From positions 35,411 through 99,410 of the forward strand of contig NMRB01001091.1 in assembly GCA_002633025.1 (NCBI GenBank): a stretch of 64,000 nucleotides of DNA. Reading direction: 5' to 3'. Both the position numbers and the translations under genes were made by a program. Of the stretch, positions 46,006 to 57,922 are shown in pieces (the first letter of the stretch is position 1; every line of letters begins with the position of its first letter). The DNA comes from Notospermus geniculatus. Lineage: Eukaryota > Nemertea > Pilidiophora > Heteronemertea > Lineidae. The notes below the pieces were generated by a model that worked only from the letters and a program-made list of their open reading frames with translations, was not told the DNA's origin and ran no database searches.

Positions 46006-46328
46006 CATAAAAATGAAGCAATGGAAGCTGCCATCTTGTTCTCGGTTCAAAAGTTTAGTGGCCCGTACAGACCACTGGGAGCATATAACTCAACAAATCA
46101 CTTTACCTCTCACAGTTTCTGAGCATAAGTAGTTGGTCTGGTGTGAAAACCGTGTTGAAAACAAAGCGAATCGTCCATACGGCTTGCTGTCGGTGGCTAT
46201 AGAAGAGGGCCGATGACTGCCAACAACGTTAAAACTGCGTGCTGAAAGCTGTGTTGATGCTGTGACGTTGCGTCATTTGACAGCCAAAATGGCGGCGATT
46301 TTGAGCTGTGACGTCACGTGGGAAACCT
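46006..46328. promoter_or_regulatory. CpG-containing insert with promoter-like motifs
   Basis: The sequence between the two direct repeats contains AAAATGGCGGCGA (YY1-like) and TGACGTCACGTGGG (overlapping CRE and E-box) near 46308-46321. It also has AAGCTGCCATCTTG near 46024, an inverted YY1-like site. It might be a promoter, a MITE with regulatory motifs, or both. Confidence 0.3.
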
Positions 46329-47242
46329 CTATTGCTAGGATGCACACTCAGAGTGATGCTGAGATTATGGTACAGTGGAAATACCACTGCTGCCTTCGAC
46401 GTGTCCACAGTATGATAAAATGTGGCAAATTTCGCACTGACCCTCCGATTGTACCAAAAAGATTAGTTTTGTATCTATTTTTGTTGAATTTAAGCTCTTT
46501 GCTAAGTATCTTTACATCGAATTATCTTATGATCAGAGTAATGAGCAAATTTCATTCCATCAGGAGTCTCTTCAGTCCAAGTTTTCTTGTGTGAGAACTT
46601 TGGATGGAACAGATTCTAGTAATACAGCATAATAACACAACCGTTCCTTCAACCTTAATGTTCTAAGATCAAAACTATCAAACGTTGTGGGTTCTAATTC
46701 CAAATGAGAATGGCTGGAACCCATTACAACAGTTTTGTGAATCTTGGAGAGACATTCCAAGCAGGCCTTGAAGGAACTGGGAAAACCATGATTCCTCTTG
46801 GCTTGGGTCTCTGTTCATTCCTTTATTTGCCTACCGTAAGAATCTTACGTAAGGAGCCTTGTCAACGAAGTATACTGTGTTGTTAGTCACAAAAGTGGCT
46901 GTACGCAAGTTGAAACTGATCTACTTCGCCAAGTGGGACTCCTCAGAAAGTCAGTGGGTTCTACAATGTACCGGTAGTTTGTGCACTTTCTGTACTGTAA
47001 GTATCTCTACATGTACTGTACATGCTTTCAGTTACCCAAGATTTCGTCCGCGGATATTATTCTTCATTCTAAGATGGGAGAGTCTCTTCAGATATCTCTC
47101 TCTCTCTGTGGAATACATCAACATTAGTTACCGGTATATCTTATAACCTGTAGTTCTGTGTCTGGTAATTTTTTTCAAGATAATTGTTTATTCAAGTGTA
47201 TACATCAAAGATCAAAAGTTTACGTCATATTTACCATTTCAT
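46329..47242. repeat. Direct repeat, copy 2
   Basis: Second copy of 45109-46005. Small indels distinguish it (for example ACCGGTAG near 46970 and ATATTATTCTTCATTC near 47055). Confidence 0.8.
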
Positions 47243-49120
47243 ATATATTGTAAGCCTTGAAATTTTTGCAACTTTTGCCAAATTACCTGTGTTGGGGTAC
47301 GTTTTAATTCAATTTGGCATCTAGTCAGAGAAACTGATAGATGTGGCTATTGTTTTGGTTGAAACTAGTTTGCTATTGAAGGTCAAACTTTGCAAAGTGG
47401 GCAAAAAAATATGAAGATTTCTTGGTTTATGATAGATTTATATTCCAAACAACTTGAACGGTCTGGGAACAAAATTATATGCTTTGTCTATGGGAAGCAA
47501 ATGGACCTGGGTCGGTGAAGGCCTGGCCATTTGTATTGTGATGGTCATATTTTTAATATAATGCTAAGTACTTATTCAGTGTCTCAATTGTATATAGTCA
47601 TTCTGAAGTTTTATAAACTTTTTTTTCATAGATGATTATAGATAATTATAGCTTGTGCCAATATTCAGAATGATCAGCAGATTTGTCATTAAAAAGCAAG
47701 TGGTCATGGATTGCTCAATTGTTGTTGACCAATATTTCTCATGACTGGCTTAGTTGTTCAGAACCGAGACATGAATCAGTCAGATGGCTGAGCCTGCAAA
47801 GCCAGGGCACCCGAAATGTCCCTCACCAAGCTTATGGTTGCTAATTGGTTTGGGTCACCTTTCTGTGGTCTAAGGTACCTGTACTGGTGTATCCCACTGA
47901 AGTAAGGCTCTCAAATCCAAGAAGCCTCAGCCATCTGACTGGGTTTATGACTCTTTCTTAAATACACCAGTGTATGTTGTGTCCGAAAACGATAAACTCC
48001 AAACTGTGTTGGTCTATTTATGATGGACCGAAACCTGTAGGGGATCATTTTGTTCGTGATTGTTCGTACCCTGTACCTATTCTAGATTTCTTGTATATTA
48101 CCAGGTATAATGGCATAATTACCAGCAAAACACATCGAATACCTTTTACACATTCGAGCACTTGTGACCCCTTTATATTGTATATGACACTCAGTGACTT
48201 TTCTACTTGATTGTACATGTAAGTTTGGTCGTGTAAACGTGTAACCGTGGTTACACGAGCTTCGCTTAAGTCAGTATGGTGTTGTGTTAGAGGCTTGTTT
48301 GTGTGTTTGTGGAATTGTTGTATGGCATTAACTCTTGATGAGGTCAAATCACCTTTTTTTCTTTTGGTAATCCTGGAAATTGACCAAATCGCTGAACGTA
48401 TTGCCAGCACACATCCAACATTTCATCACGGAAAGTCTTCACACAATTTCAGTATCGCACTTTTCAGGACCAATCTTGACATGAGGTACTATTGTGTGTT
48501 TGGAAACTGGTGCAAATGGGCAAGCACTCAGGACTGTTCTATAGGTGAAAGTGTTGGGAACTGTGTGAGTGCACACCACATCAAATTTTATTGTTTTTTG
48601 CAAAGAGAAAGGTAAACATGACACATGGCCCCGTCACTGGCTCACAATTTTTATACAGTCTCGTTTCACTTTACCCACAGTATATGGATACAATAATGGA
48701 GAAGGGTACATCTATTTTGTATATGTATATAACAAGAAAATATCAAAGCGTATTATAAGTATATCATGTGCATTGTATTCCAGAATCATGTAATTTGCAG
48801 TGGCATATTTTCTTCAATTATCGTGCAATATTTGAAAGAAATATCAAATGAGTAGAATTAGAAAATCTAGATGTGGGTGTGCTTTAAATAGCTCGTAGTG
48901 AAACAGTCAAACTGTTTGTAATTTTGGTAGTTTGTTTTCATCTTTATTTCCTGCTTTGTCCGCTTAGGACTTCCATCAATGATTGTGTTGTTTGGTTCAG
49001 CTGGAGAGAGGCTGGTTGAAGGGAGGGGTTCCTCAATAATGTTAAGAGGTTGTTTCTTAAGTGACAAGGATTTACAAACACTAACTCAGGATAATGTTGA
49101 CAACGATCCTGGTTTGACCA

Positions 49121-49363
49121 ATAGACCGTTCTCAAATTGACGTTAACGACAAAGATCTGCGCGCTTCCGCCGATATCTCAACCACAACCTCGTTCTGAAA
49201 CTGGTGTAATGCAGACAACCCCACAACAGTGACGTCAAAGACGTTGTGTCAGACTCGACCGTTGCTGAATCAAGGATGGGGTCACGTCAGCCGGTTTGAG
49301 ATTGAGGTTCTGGTTGAGATTTCGGCGGAAGTGTGCAGATCTGCGAATTCGAGAATCGTCTAT
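49121..49363. mobile_element. MITE with long inverted repeats
   Basis: Arms of about 73-84 bp (49121-49204 and 49291-49363) are imperfect inverted repeats beginning ATAGAC and sharing CTTCCGCCGA, ATCTCAACCA and ACCTC blocks. The element is 243 bp, CpG-richer than its surroundings, and non-coding. Confidence 0.7.
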
Positions 49364-50473
49364 TCCTGTGAATACATGAGTCTGTAGCTGAGTGTGTGTC
49401 TTCTGTGACTTGTCAGAATGACTATCATCAGGAGGAGATTATATAATCTCTTCCCGCTATCATTAAGCTCTGCTTGTGCTGGGTTTAAGAATTGAAACTG
49501 ATTGGTCCCTATAGAGTTTGTGCAATGGCTCATTTGAGGTCACTTTTGACCGGCAGTCCACCATGCTGACGTCCACAACAAAGTGTGCCATGTGTAGATC
49601 AAGTCATGGTTGAAGTCACACACACTCCACCTGCGCCGACAACATGCACCAATTGGGTCAATTTACCGTCAAGACGGTGAATTTTTCTGCGATGATGTCA
49701 TCTGCACAAGCTCTACACCAGGTGGCAGTTCTCTTCCACAGGAAATAAGAATGAAAACACCGTAGAAATGTGTTTCTTGACTCAACTTGACACCTGTGAA
49801 TATTTCTTCATGACTGAGAGCTATTTTAAGCTAGGCCTATGTACTCAAGATTTTCATAGGTATGGTAGAATTTGACTCATGTTGAAGTTACTGGTAGGCC
49901 TACTTGAAGATCAAACAAAGATAAAGCTAGTTTTCTGGATGTGTTTTTCCCATGTTCCAGGGTCCATCAAAGTGGGGCATGGGATGTCTTATTTACAACT
50001 GAAGACATTGTGAATTTGTTTTGTATATCTGTGTCTACGTTGCCCCAGGATTAGAGAAATATCTTTTCGTAAAGTTTGTTGGCTTTACAATATCTATGCA
50101 TCAATATCTTGGGCACTTACATCTGCCCAGGGTTTTACTATGCCGGATGCTGTGTACACTACTTGTCAGTGTAGTCCTGGGGCGTGCTTCTCTTAATCCC
50201 ATTTCACGTATCCTTGATATGGAAAGAGTGTTTACTTTGAGGCCTTTGGATCAAGTAGAGTTCCTCCAATGATATTTTCATGCTGCAGGCATACAGTTGG
50301 AGATAACATGTTAAAATGCCTGGCCGAGTTCAAATTAGACTCGTAGACCCTTCCATTCCTGGAAGTCCTTTCTCCTCGCTCGGTAATCTTAACACGCTAC
50401 ACCTACTGTTGAAAAACTTAGTCTGTTAAACCATTCCAAAGCCATCTCCTGCAATAAGTTTGATTCACGGTGG

Positions 50474-50959
50474 AATAGATGGCTTCGTATGCGACATGAA
50501 GTCTTTGACGAGAATATTTCGAAGGCGTGTTTCAATATTCCTGAAATATTACAGACTTGAGATTTGTGGTCGGACAATCTTGATTAAATTCCAAATATAA
50601 ATTGTACCATGTCTTGATCTTATTTTGTTGCTTTAGCTCTGTAAATGATGAAATTCCCAAATCTTTGTACTGTTTTCTGGGGCCTGTTTCATAGTGACTT
50701 TAAGCTAATGGTACCATTTAACAAATGGAAAATGCATTGAAGTTAATGGTACCATTAACCTAAAGTCACTTTATGAAACAGGGGTTTCTATAGTACTAAT
50801 GACTCGGATGAGTTTCTTGTTATTTGCAGGTTTATAGTAATGGCACTAATGGCAAGGATGAGTTATTTACAGATTATGACTAGAATGGATTTCTGGCTAA
50901 TTGCAGGTTTCCTTCCCAGTTTATTGGTGAATGAAATAAGATGAAGTGAATGTAGACGA
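50474..50959. repeat. Tandem duplication, unit 1 (about 486 bp)
   Basis: The unit beginning AATAGATGGCTTCGTATGCG is repeated immediately downstream at 50960-51444 with few changes. Each unit contains a foldback, CCTGTTTCATAGTGACTTTA and its partner TAAAGTCACTTTATGAAACAGG. Confidence 0.85.
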
Positions 50960-51444
50960 AATAGATGGCTTCGTATGCGACATGAAGACTTTGACGAGAA
51001 TATTTCGAAGGCGTGTTTCAATATTCCTGAAATATTACAGACTTGAGATTTGTGGTCGGACAATCTTGATTAAATTCCAAATATAAATTGTACCATGTCT
51101 TGATCTTATTTTGTTGCTTTAGCTCTGTAAATGATGAAATTCCCAAATCTTTGTACCGGTTCTCTGCCATTGTTTTCTGGGGCCTGTTTCATAGTGACTT
51201 TAAGCTAATGGAAAATGCATTGAAGTTAATGGTACCATTAACCTAAAGTCACTTTATGAAACAGGGGTTTCTATAGTACTAATGACTCGGATGAGTTTCT
51301 TGTTATTTGCAGGTTTATAGTAATGGCACTAATGGCAAGGATGAGTTATTTACAGATTATGATTAGAATGGATTTCTGGCTAATTGCAGGTTTCCGTCCC
51401 AGTTTATTGGTGAATGAAATAAGATATAGTGAATGTAGACGGTA
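50960..51444. repeat. Tandem duplication, unit 2
   Basis: Second copy of 50474-50959. It ends at GAATGTAGACG, the same word that precedes unit 2, so the junction is a clean head-to-tail repeat. It lacks a short ACCATTTAACAA segment of unit 1 and has an extra CCGGTTCTCTGCCATTG. Confidence 0.85.
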
Positions 51445-51940
51445 TGTGTAGCAACGAGAGGGGTAAGTTTTTAGGTTACTTCTGATACACCCCTCATTAC
51501 AAGTGTCCAGACTGATCAGACTTTGACTACCTATTCAGATATTCAGTGCCAGGTAGCCTTGGACACTTGTAGTGAGGGGTGGAGAGTTGCAAGTGCTGCC
51601 CTCTGCCCTGATATGATGTGGAAGCTTGTTCCTCATTGTCTACTGGCACGGCAAGAAAGGGATTGTCCATGGAGATAAACACTTTTCAGCTGACATTTCT
51701 CTATCATGTTTTTCGTCTGCTTGTCAAGCTCCATTGCCTCTTGTCACCTTTCAAACACAACAAATGGAATGGTCTTGATGGATTATTGAACAGGGATTAC
51801 ACTATTACTTTTCTTAATGACATGTTTATTGGCGCCTTCAATGATAAAAAAAACAAACAAATGCAGTACCTGTATTATAATCATTGTACATGGACATCAC
51901 AGTCACAAAAAACTAACTCCCTTGACTAAGTACTCTCTAA

Positions 51941-52064
51941 GGCTGCAATCGCATAGAACTACATGCTTCACGTACATGCCTGTTAACAAAGGCTTCACAA
52001 ACGGTTCGCAACTGTGAAGCCTTTGTTAACAGGCGTGTACGTGTAGTTCTATGTGATTGCAGCC
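51941..52064. repeat. Long near-perfect hairpin
   Basis: GGCTGCAATCGCATAGAACT...AAAGGCTTCACA (51941-51999) pairs with 52013-52064. The arms differ by two substitutions and one 7-nt insertion (around TGCTTCA), with a 13-nt loop. It may be a foldback transposon remnant; the size also fits an RNA hairpin. Confidence 0.7.
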
Positions 52065-53273
52065 TCATGAACACACCACTGTTGTCAGTGCCAACTCTGC
52101 ACTGCATGAAAGTCAATGCATCACCACTGGCAGCTGTCTTTGCGTCTGCACTGCACTACACTCAATTATTCAGTGGCATCGGCTTCAAACCAAAGTTCTC
52201 CCCTTAAAACGGTTAGTTGAGTTTGAGGCCACTGGGTCTGAGTGCAGCACTGGACATGTTGAAGAACCTTGCTAACTGCATGGTTCACAATTTAGCTGGG
52301 TGGACTCACCGGGTGTTGAATTGATTAATTTTGTTTCTGGGCATCTCATTTTGTCATGGATTGGGTACTTTGTATTGCCCTTAGATAATAACAGGTGTCT
52401 GCAAACAAGAACAATACATTGCAAAGATTAGAACAAAACTGCAGAGTTTATGACAATAATATCATGATATAGATACAGATGTTACTGTAGGAACCAACAC
52501 CTCATGGAAACCCATTTTTTCTATGGATGATAATTACATGTTTACATGTGCAGTGCAAAGCATCTATATGTTACTAGTTGATCAATTAATAATTCACCAT
52601 AGATGACAGATGTTGGGAGTGATGAGAACACTATTCAATAGGAGCAGTGAGCCGCGCTCATCGCCGTAAGATGGCAGCAAAGTTCTAGTGGACCACAACA
52701 TAAAATTCTTCTGATTGGTGCTCAATCAACAATGAATTTGTCCGCTAGGCATTGATCTGGATCGTAGACTGACGGCTCCTATTACAATTCACCTCTAACA
52801 CCTTCAGAGAATTTGATCTTCTGCCTCAAAGAATTGTTGCAAGTTACACTGTATAAGCCATACATGTATATTGTCTAAGCTGTAGACAATGTTGACACTA
52901 ATGACAGGGTCTATACAAATTCACTAGTCCATTATTGCCAACATTGACAGGGTCCATACAAATTCACCAGTCCAAGGATTGAGCAATGTTACTGTTGATA
53001 TGCATCAGCCATTAGTGCCTCTAAATCTAGTAGACTGTGACACATAGTTCAAATTCTTCATATGTACACTCCACCTCATTCATTGAAACAAAAAAACGAC
53101 CTTCCTGGTCGCCAAAAAATCTCCACAACTTCACACCAAGAGAACAAAATTCTTAGCTCTGATTTGCTAGAAGATTTGCGGAAACATTGATTGTGAAATC
53201 ATTTTCTTCATTATGTATTCATCTTGTCAAAATCAATCTGTCCATCTGATGTCAGTCATATCCACCGCCAAGA

Positions 53274-55198
53274 TTAGGGCTCTGATGATGGCTGTTTCTC
53301 AGTCACCTCCTCCTTCGGTTCCTCTTCCTGTTCTGTCTCCAGATTGCCCTCCACAACGGCCACTTCCTCCTTCGGGGTGTCAGGTGTCTTTAGTTCTTCC
53401 ATGTCCATGTTCACCTAGAAAGAACAAAACACTCCATGCTAGATCTAATTTGGAACCTAATTAAGACATCATGGTGTCTGAAAAATGATGTTCGCTCCTT
53501 TATTGAGAGGTGACTTCTGATGAGAGATCAAACTGAATGGCATTTGTCAATATGAGACTGAACATTACCATGAGGATGGAATGAACTGCACTTCTGACAA
53601 GGTCAAGTTCTATTCTACAACAGCTACATAAAAGCTGTTCACCTGTTCAAATGACGAGGTCGTACCAGTACTCTCTTCTGATCCCGAATCATGGCCATTT
53701 TTCACCTGTGGACTAGGTTCAACTGGACTTTCATCATTGACAGCCTTGTCCCCAGGACTCGCCTCAGGTTTTTGTTCATCAGGTGTTTGTACTGTGGGAG
53801 CTTGTTCTTTCGGAACTTGCTCATCAAAGAGTGGGAAATCTGTGGAAGAAAATGCAGAATCACAGGCAAACAGTTACTGAATACCGGTACAAATTTAGTA
53901 CAATTTTATTAGGTTCTGTCTTTGCAGCCTTATCTACAGCCCTGAGGTCGACAAGAACTAGGCTGTCTTCAACAAGTCAACCCTGGCTCCCCATGTCATG
54001 TTTAGGTCCACTCCTCAGTTTTTGCCAAGACATCTTGGCTTGACAAAATGACACTCATGCAGTGTGAGCCGTGTAGTCTTCTTGGTTTCTTAGTACCGGT
54101 ATAGATTATCCTGCTTGTCATGACATGCCAGGAAACGAGAACCGACATACCCCGTCGTTCAACACTTGACTCTCCATAACTCCCACTGGAATATTCTGTT
54201 GTAGCATCATCAGCAACATCATCATCATCATCCCTTGCCTCTGGGACATAGAAGTCATCCTGCCTAGCAAGCGGTGCCATGATGTGGACAGTGTCTTTGT
54301 CATAGATCTCCACGCAGGGGTGAGCACAAAGCCGATGTTCCTGGGAAGAGAACCAAAGAATTCTCAATTTTATCCTCCTAAACCTACTGCAAGGCCTTCA
54401 GATGCTTGTGTCTATAGATCTGAAGCTAGCAACTATGTCTTCTGATGGTTAAAATAGATTTTAAACATACCTGAATGTAGTTCGAAATCGCAGGATACAC
54501 TCTGGAGACAACTATGAAGATTGAGAGGGGTGTAGTGTAAGGGAATGACGTCTTTACACAGCTTGACACCATAGGAAAACTGTGGAAATTGAACCCTCTC
54601 TCCTTCATCAAGGCCTCTACCTTCTCATTGGGTTTCTCTTCCCCCTCAGCAAGAACGGCACCAACGGCATAACGTGTTTTGCCCGGCTCTACCTGAAAAA
54701 GTACCCAAGGCATACCGTACGTAGGAATCAGTTGAAGTCAAATCACGCCCACAGATTTCTCTGCACTGCAGCAGCAGCACAACAGGACAAGGACAAGGAG
54801 ACTGGGCACAGTGTCAGAGCAAAGATGTTAGCTTGTCTTGGGTTAATATTGATGCCATGCTGCAGCAGGTGGAGACACCCAACCCCCAACAACCCGGCCC
54901 ACAACCCGGCCCTGGCCCCTTTCGACTTTCTTCTTACCTCATCAGGCTTGTCATAATAAATACCAAAGCACCTCAACGCAGGGGCACACGCAGCAGCCTC
55001 TGTGAACAGGCCTCCACATTCTTTGTATGGACCTTGGGCAAACTTGTAGCCAACATATAGATTTTGCACAGGGGGCTTGCCAGCACCAATATTGAAGCTT
55101 GTGAAGAGGCCGGAGTAAACCAGGAGCAGAAAAATGGTAAGCAGAATGACAAGAACGAGGCCAACAATGCCCCAAATAAACAAGGAAAAGTCAGTCAT
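53274..55198 (-). CDS. TEX264: TEX264-type ER-phagy receptor, five exons
   Basis: Minus-strand exons 54938-55198, 54471-54692, 54151-54340, 53643-53839 and 53274-53414 give 336 residues (human 313). The start MTDFSLFIWG is followed by a hydrophobic membrane segment (IVGLVLVILLTIFLLLVYSG). Next is the gyrase-inhibitor-like (SHOCT/GyrI) domain with YKFAQGPYKECGGLFTE, RCFGIYYDKPDE, RYAVGAVLAEGEE, TSFPYTTPLSIFI and MAPLARQDDFYVPE, all matching human TEX264 (PLARQGDFYVPE, FPYTTILSIW). A long acidic disordered tail carries SSFEQV, the equivalent of the human LC3-interacting motif SSFEEL. TEX264 sits in the ER membrane and links tubules to autophagosomes. The stop TAA lies at 53274-53276. Splice phases are consistent throughout. 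Confidence 0.93.
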
Positions 55199-55543
55199 TG
55201 TAGATTACTTCATCCACACGACCACACTTTGATTCTAATACAATGCACTGATGTAGGCCTAATCAATAACAATCGATTAGGGCTGGTCACCAGCAGCACT
55301 GGCTTTTGTGTTGGTGAAATGAACGAGATGGAGTGAGTGACAATTTGATTTGTTGTTGTCGTCGTCGAAGTGCGTAGACTAGTTCGTTACCTTTCAAACC
55401 CTACCAGCCTTGCGGCGTGAGGACAGGTGGCGGCCAGAACATCACGGCATTGCGCATGCGTGATACACACGAATTGCCCAGTCTCGCGCAATTTCCTCCG
55501 CACGGTGACGCCAGGCTTAAGCCAGGCTGTAAGCCAGAACATC
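55199..55543 (-). promoter_or_regulatory. TEX264 5' region with NRF1-like site
   Basis: Immediately upstream of the TEX264 start. TGCGCATGCG (55451-55460) matches the NRF1 core palindrome and lies in a CpG-rich segment (CTCGCGCAATTTCCTCCGCA). A GTAACG donor on the minus strand at 55385-55390 may end a 5' UTR exon. No mapped start site is available. Confidence 0.45.
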
Positions 55544-55971
55544 CATTCGGAACTTCCGAAGGCAACTGCTCGGCAATTTCCGTACGGTCGCATTTCCCCT
55601 CGGACACAAGTCCAAGGCAGCCATCTTGAACGCGCAACGATTGCCGTTCGTTTCTGCAGGTAATTGTGCGGTTCGCCTCATCACACCTGCGCATGAACAA
55701 AATAGGGCACACAAAAACGTTGCGTTATTGATCAATAATTGGCAGATTGGGTGAGATACCGGTAGGTTTATATATAATATTATATAATATGGCTGAAATA
55801 ATCCAGCAAATAAGGTTGAACATCTTAACAGGCCAAAATTCGGTGAAAATAGTCCCACGGTTGGTCACGTGGGTTTGTTGATAAACAATATGGCTGCCTT
55901 GGACTTGTGTCCGAGGTGAAATGCGCCGTACAGTGGGCAGATAAGCAGTTCGCCTCAGGTCGTTCCGAATG
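55544..55971. mobile_element. Mutator-like MITE with 10-bp target duplication
   Basis: The 428-bp element is bounded by CATTCGGAAC and GTTCCGAATG. The inverted arms extend about 85 bp (55544-55628 and 55886-55971, about 75% identity) and include GGACACAAGTCCAAGGCAGC on both. CCAGAACATC is duplicated on each side (55534-55543 and 55972-55981). The paralogous empty site at 57516-57525 has a single CCAGAACATC. A 10-bp duplication with long arms is typical of Mutator-like elements. Each arm carries a YY1-like GGCAGCCAT-type site (55616-55628; 55887-55898), and a CACGTG E-box is at 55866-55871. Confidence 0.85.
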
Positions 55972-57333
55972 CCAGAACATCGTGGAGCGTCACCTTGCGG
56001 AGGAAATTGAGTCTCGCGCAGCCTGGCCAAAGACTACACACAATATCTGCAGTGAAAATGAAAGTACAGCCACCTAATGACGTGTGCGCGCAGGGTCTGC
56101 TGGTCGGGGGAGACCCCGAACCCCCTTCTCACTACTTCCCCAACTGACCATGCTAACCACTTCGATCGAGAGATCACACGGTAAAAAACGCCGTGGGTCG
56201 CACCCAGGGGAGGCTCGGGTGAGTAAACGAACTACTATAAACGAACATGATAAGAATGTGTTAGTACCAACGACCAGTCTACATACGTCGTTGTTTCCCC
56301 ACCACTGATTCTGCAATTGCCGCAAACCTGGTTCCCAAGGCCTTTTGCTGGTACCATGTTTAGTTTAGTTTTTGCTATAAAATGAGTGACAGGGACGAAT
56401 AAATACCATCAACAGTTCTATCCTTACGACTATCAGTCATTATCCACGTAAATCATTGATGCCCCAACTTCTTCCACTTCAGAACCTTTTTACACGTCGA
56501 AGCTCTCGCCTGGGAACGAGAATGATTTTAAAGGGGATGCGCAGTCAAATTGCGCAGAGGAAGCGGTGACACTTCCTGCTTTTTTGTGAAAGCATGTTGT
56601 AAGTTTTGAACTGCTTCAAAAAGTTACTTCGATTTATCAACACTTTCAAACATTGCATCGAATAAAATCTGTCACTCATATACTTTGTATTATTGTCTTT
56701 AGATACAAATCACATGTTATTATTGTCAATGAAATTGTGCCTGATCCTAAGCGGCAAGCCAAAGCTGACTGCCCAGCTGCTCAGTGACTGTCAATGATGT
56801 CTGTGTGCATGGATTGTGTGTGTAGGTGTGGTGTGCATGCGAAGGCGAGGCCCAAATATGGCCTTGCGGTCTCTGTCATGTCTGTCATTTCATGAGTTGT
56901 CAGTCAGCATGGTCAGTGAGTGTACCAGTAGGCCTATGTGCAGGAACCTGTGGTTGAATCCTGGACATACACTGACCATCCATGCCGACAGATAGGCCTA
57001 ATACTATAGCTAGGCCTAGGCCTAGGCCTACTAGCTAGGCCTACCCTAGGCCCCTTTCGAAAGTCAGTCGGTGCTGAGTGAGGCCTCTGAGCATGCTGAG
57101 TGGGTAAAAACAAATAGGCCTCATGAGAAAATGCAAGTTTTGCCAGAAATTGCAGAAATAACTGCCAGAAACGCTTGAAATTTGGCAGAAACGTAACCAT
57201 TGAGAAGTGTGAGAAAAAAATTGGGTGTAAACTTTGATGATTTTCTACACCACTGCCTTCTATTGTAGGCCTAAACTGTTCAGTTAAAGAAAATGCAGAA
57301 ATCTCCAAAATTGATTGATGACACCCAATTTTT
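55972..57333. repeat. Segmental direct duplication, copy A
   Basis: Together with 55529-55543 this corresponds to 57509-60520 once the insertions are removed. Contents: a GTAAAAAACGCCGTGGGTCG segment (about 56180), an ordinary AT-rich stretch, and a TAGGCCTA-rich microsatellite-like patch (about 56995-57050). No exon recognised. Confidence 0.75.
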
Positions 57334-57470
57334 AGCTCACCTGGAGTGAGCTTATGTCGTGGGTCTGCGTCCGTCGTCCGTCGTGTTTGCAGATGGGGGC
57401 TTAGGAGGTTATTTTCATCTTGAATGGGCTCCTAGGTGGTCATTTTCTCTTAGGTGGTTAACCATTTAAT
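57333..57470. mobile_element. Fragment of the AGCTCACC...GTCCGTCGTC element
   Basis: It begins TTAGCTCACCTGGAGTGAGC and CGTCCGTCGTCCGTCGTG, the same start as the intronic insertion at 29999, so it is a truncated relative placed at the junction of the two duplicated blocks. Confidence 0.5.
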
Positions 57471-57922
57471 AGTTCCACGCTGCGGAATAGTTTAGCTTGG
57501 GGGCAAAGGTGTAAGCCAGAACATCGTGGAGGCGTCACCTTGCGGAGGAAATTGACAGCCGAGTCGGACTCCCGACAAATCCCGAAGTACCCGAAGGAGG
57601 CCGAACGAGGCCGAGCCGAATGAATATCTGCAGTGAAAATGAAAGTACAGCCACCTAATGACGTGTGCGCGCAGGGTCTGCTGGTCGGGGGGAGACCCCG
57701 AACCCCCTTCTCACTACTTCCCCAACTGACCATGCTAACCACTTCGATCGAGAGGCGCAGATCATAACATCACACGGTAAAAAACGCCGTGGGTCGCACC
57801 CAGGGGAGGCTCGGGTGAGTAAACGAACTACTATAAACGAACATGATAAGAATGTGTTAGTACCAACGACCAGTCTACATACGTCGTTGTTTCCCCCACC
57901 ACTGATTCTGCAATTGCCGCAA

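Larger units (their letters stand above)
44421..53273. other. DOCK 3' UTR and intergenic region, no gene recognised
   Basis: About 8.9 kb between the converging DOCK and TEX264 genes. No exon of a known family was recognised. The first part may be a long DOCK 3' UTR. The rest holds direct duplications (45109/46329 and 50474/50960) and several inverted-repeat elements, listed separately. Short open frames are isolated. Confidence 0.5.

Noticed and set aside
48045-48624. Overlapping open frames on both strands of about 120 codons
   Set aside because: No splice signals in phase, no recognisable domain, and both strands open equally; probably chance in non-coding sequence.
55401-55858. Several open frames of 100-113 codons on both strands
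   Set aside because: They lie in the CpG-rich TEX264 promoter and the inverted-repeat MITE, whose symmetry and low stop density create frames on both strands.
56934-57308. 124-codon minus-strand frame, similar to one at 60091-60579
   Set aside because: The frames recur because the block is duplicated; they include the TAGGCCTA microsatellite and lack splice or start context.
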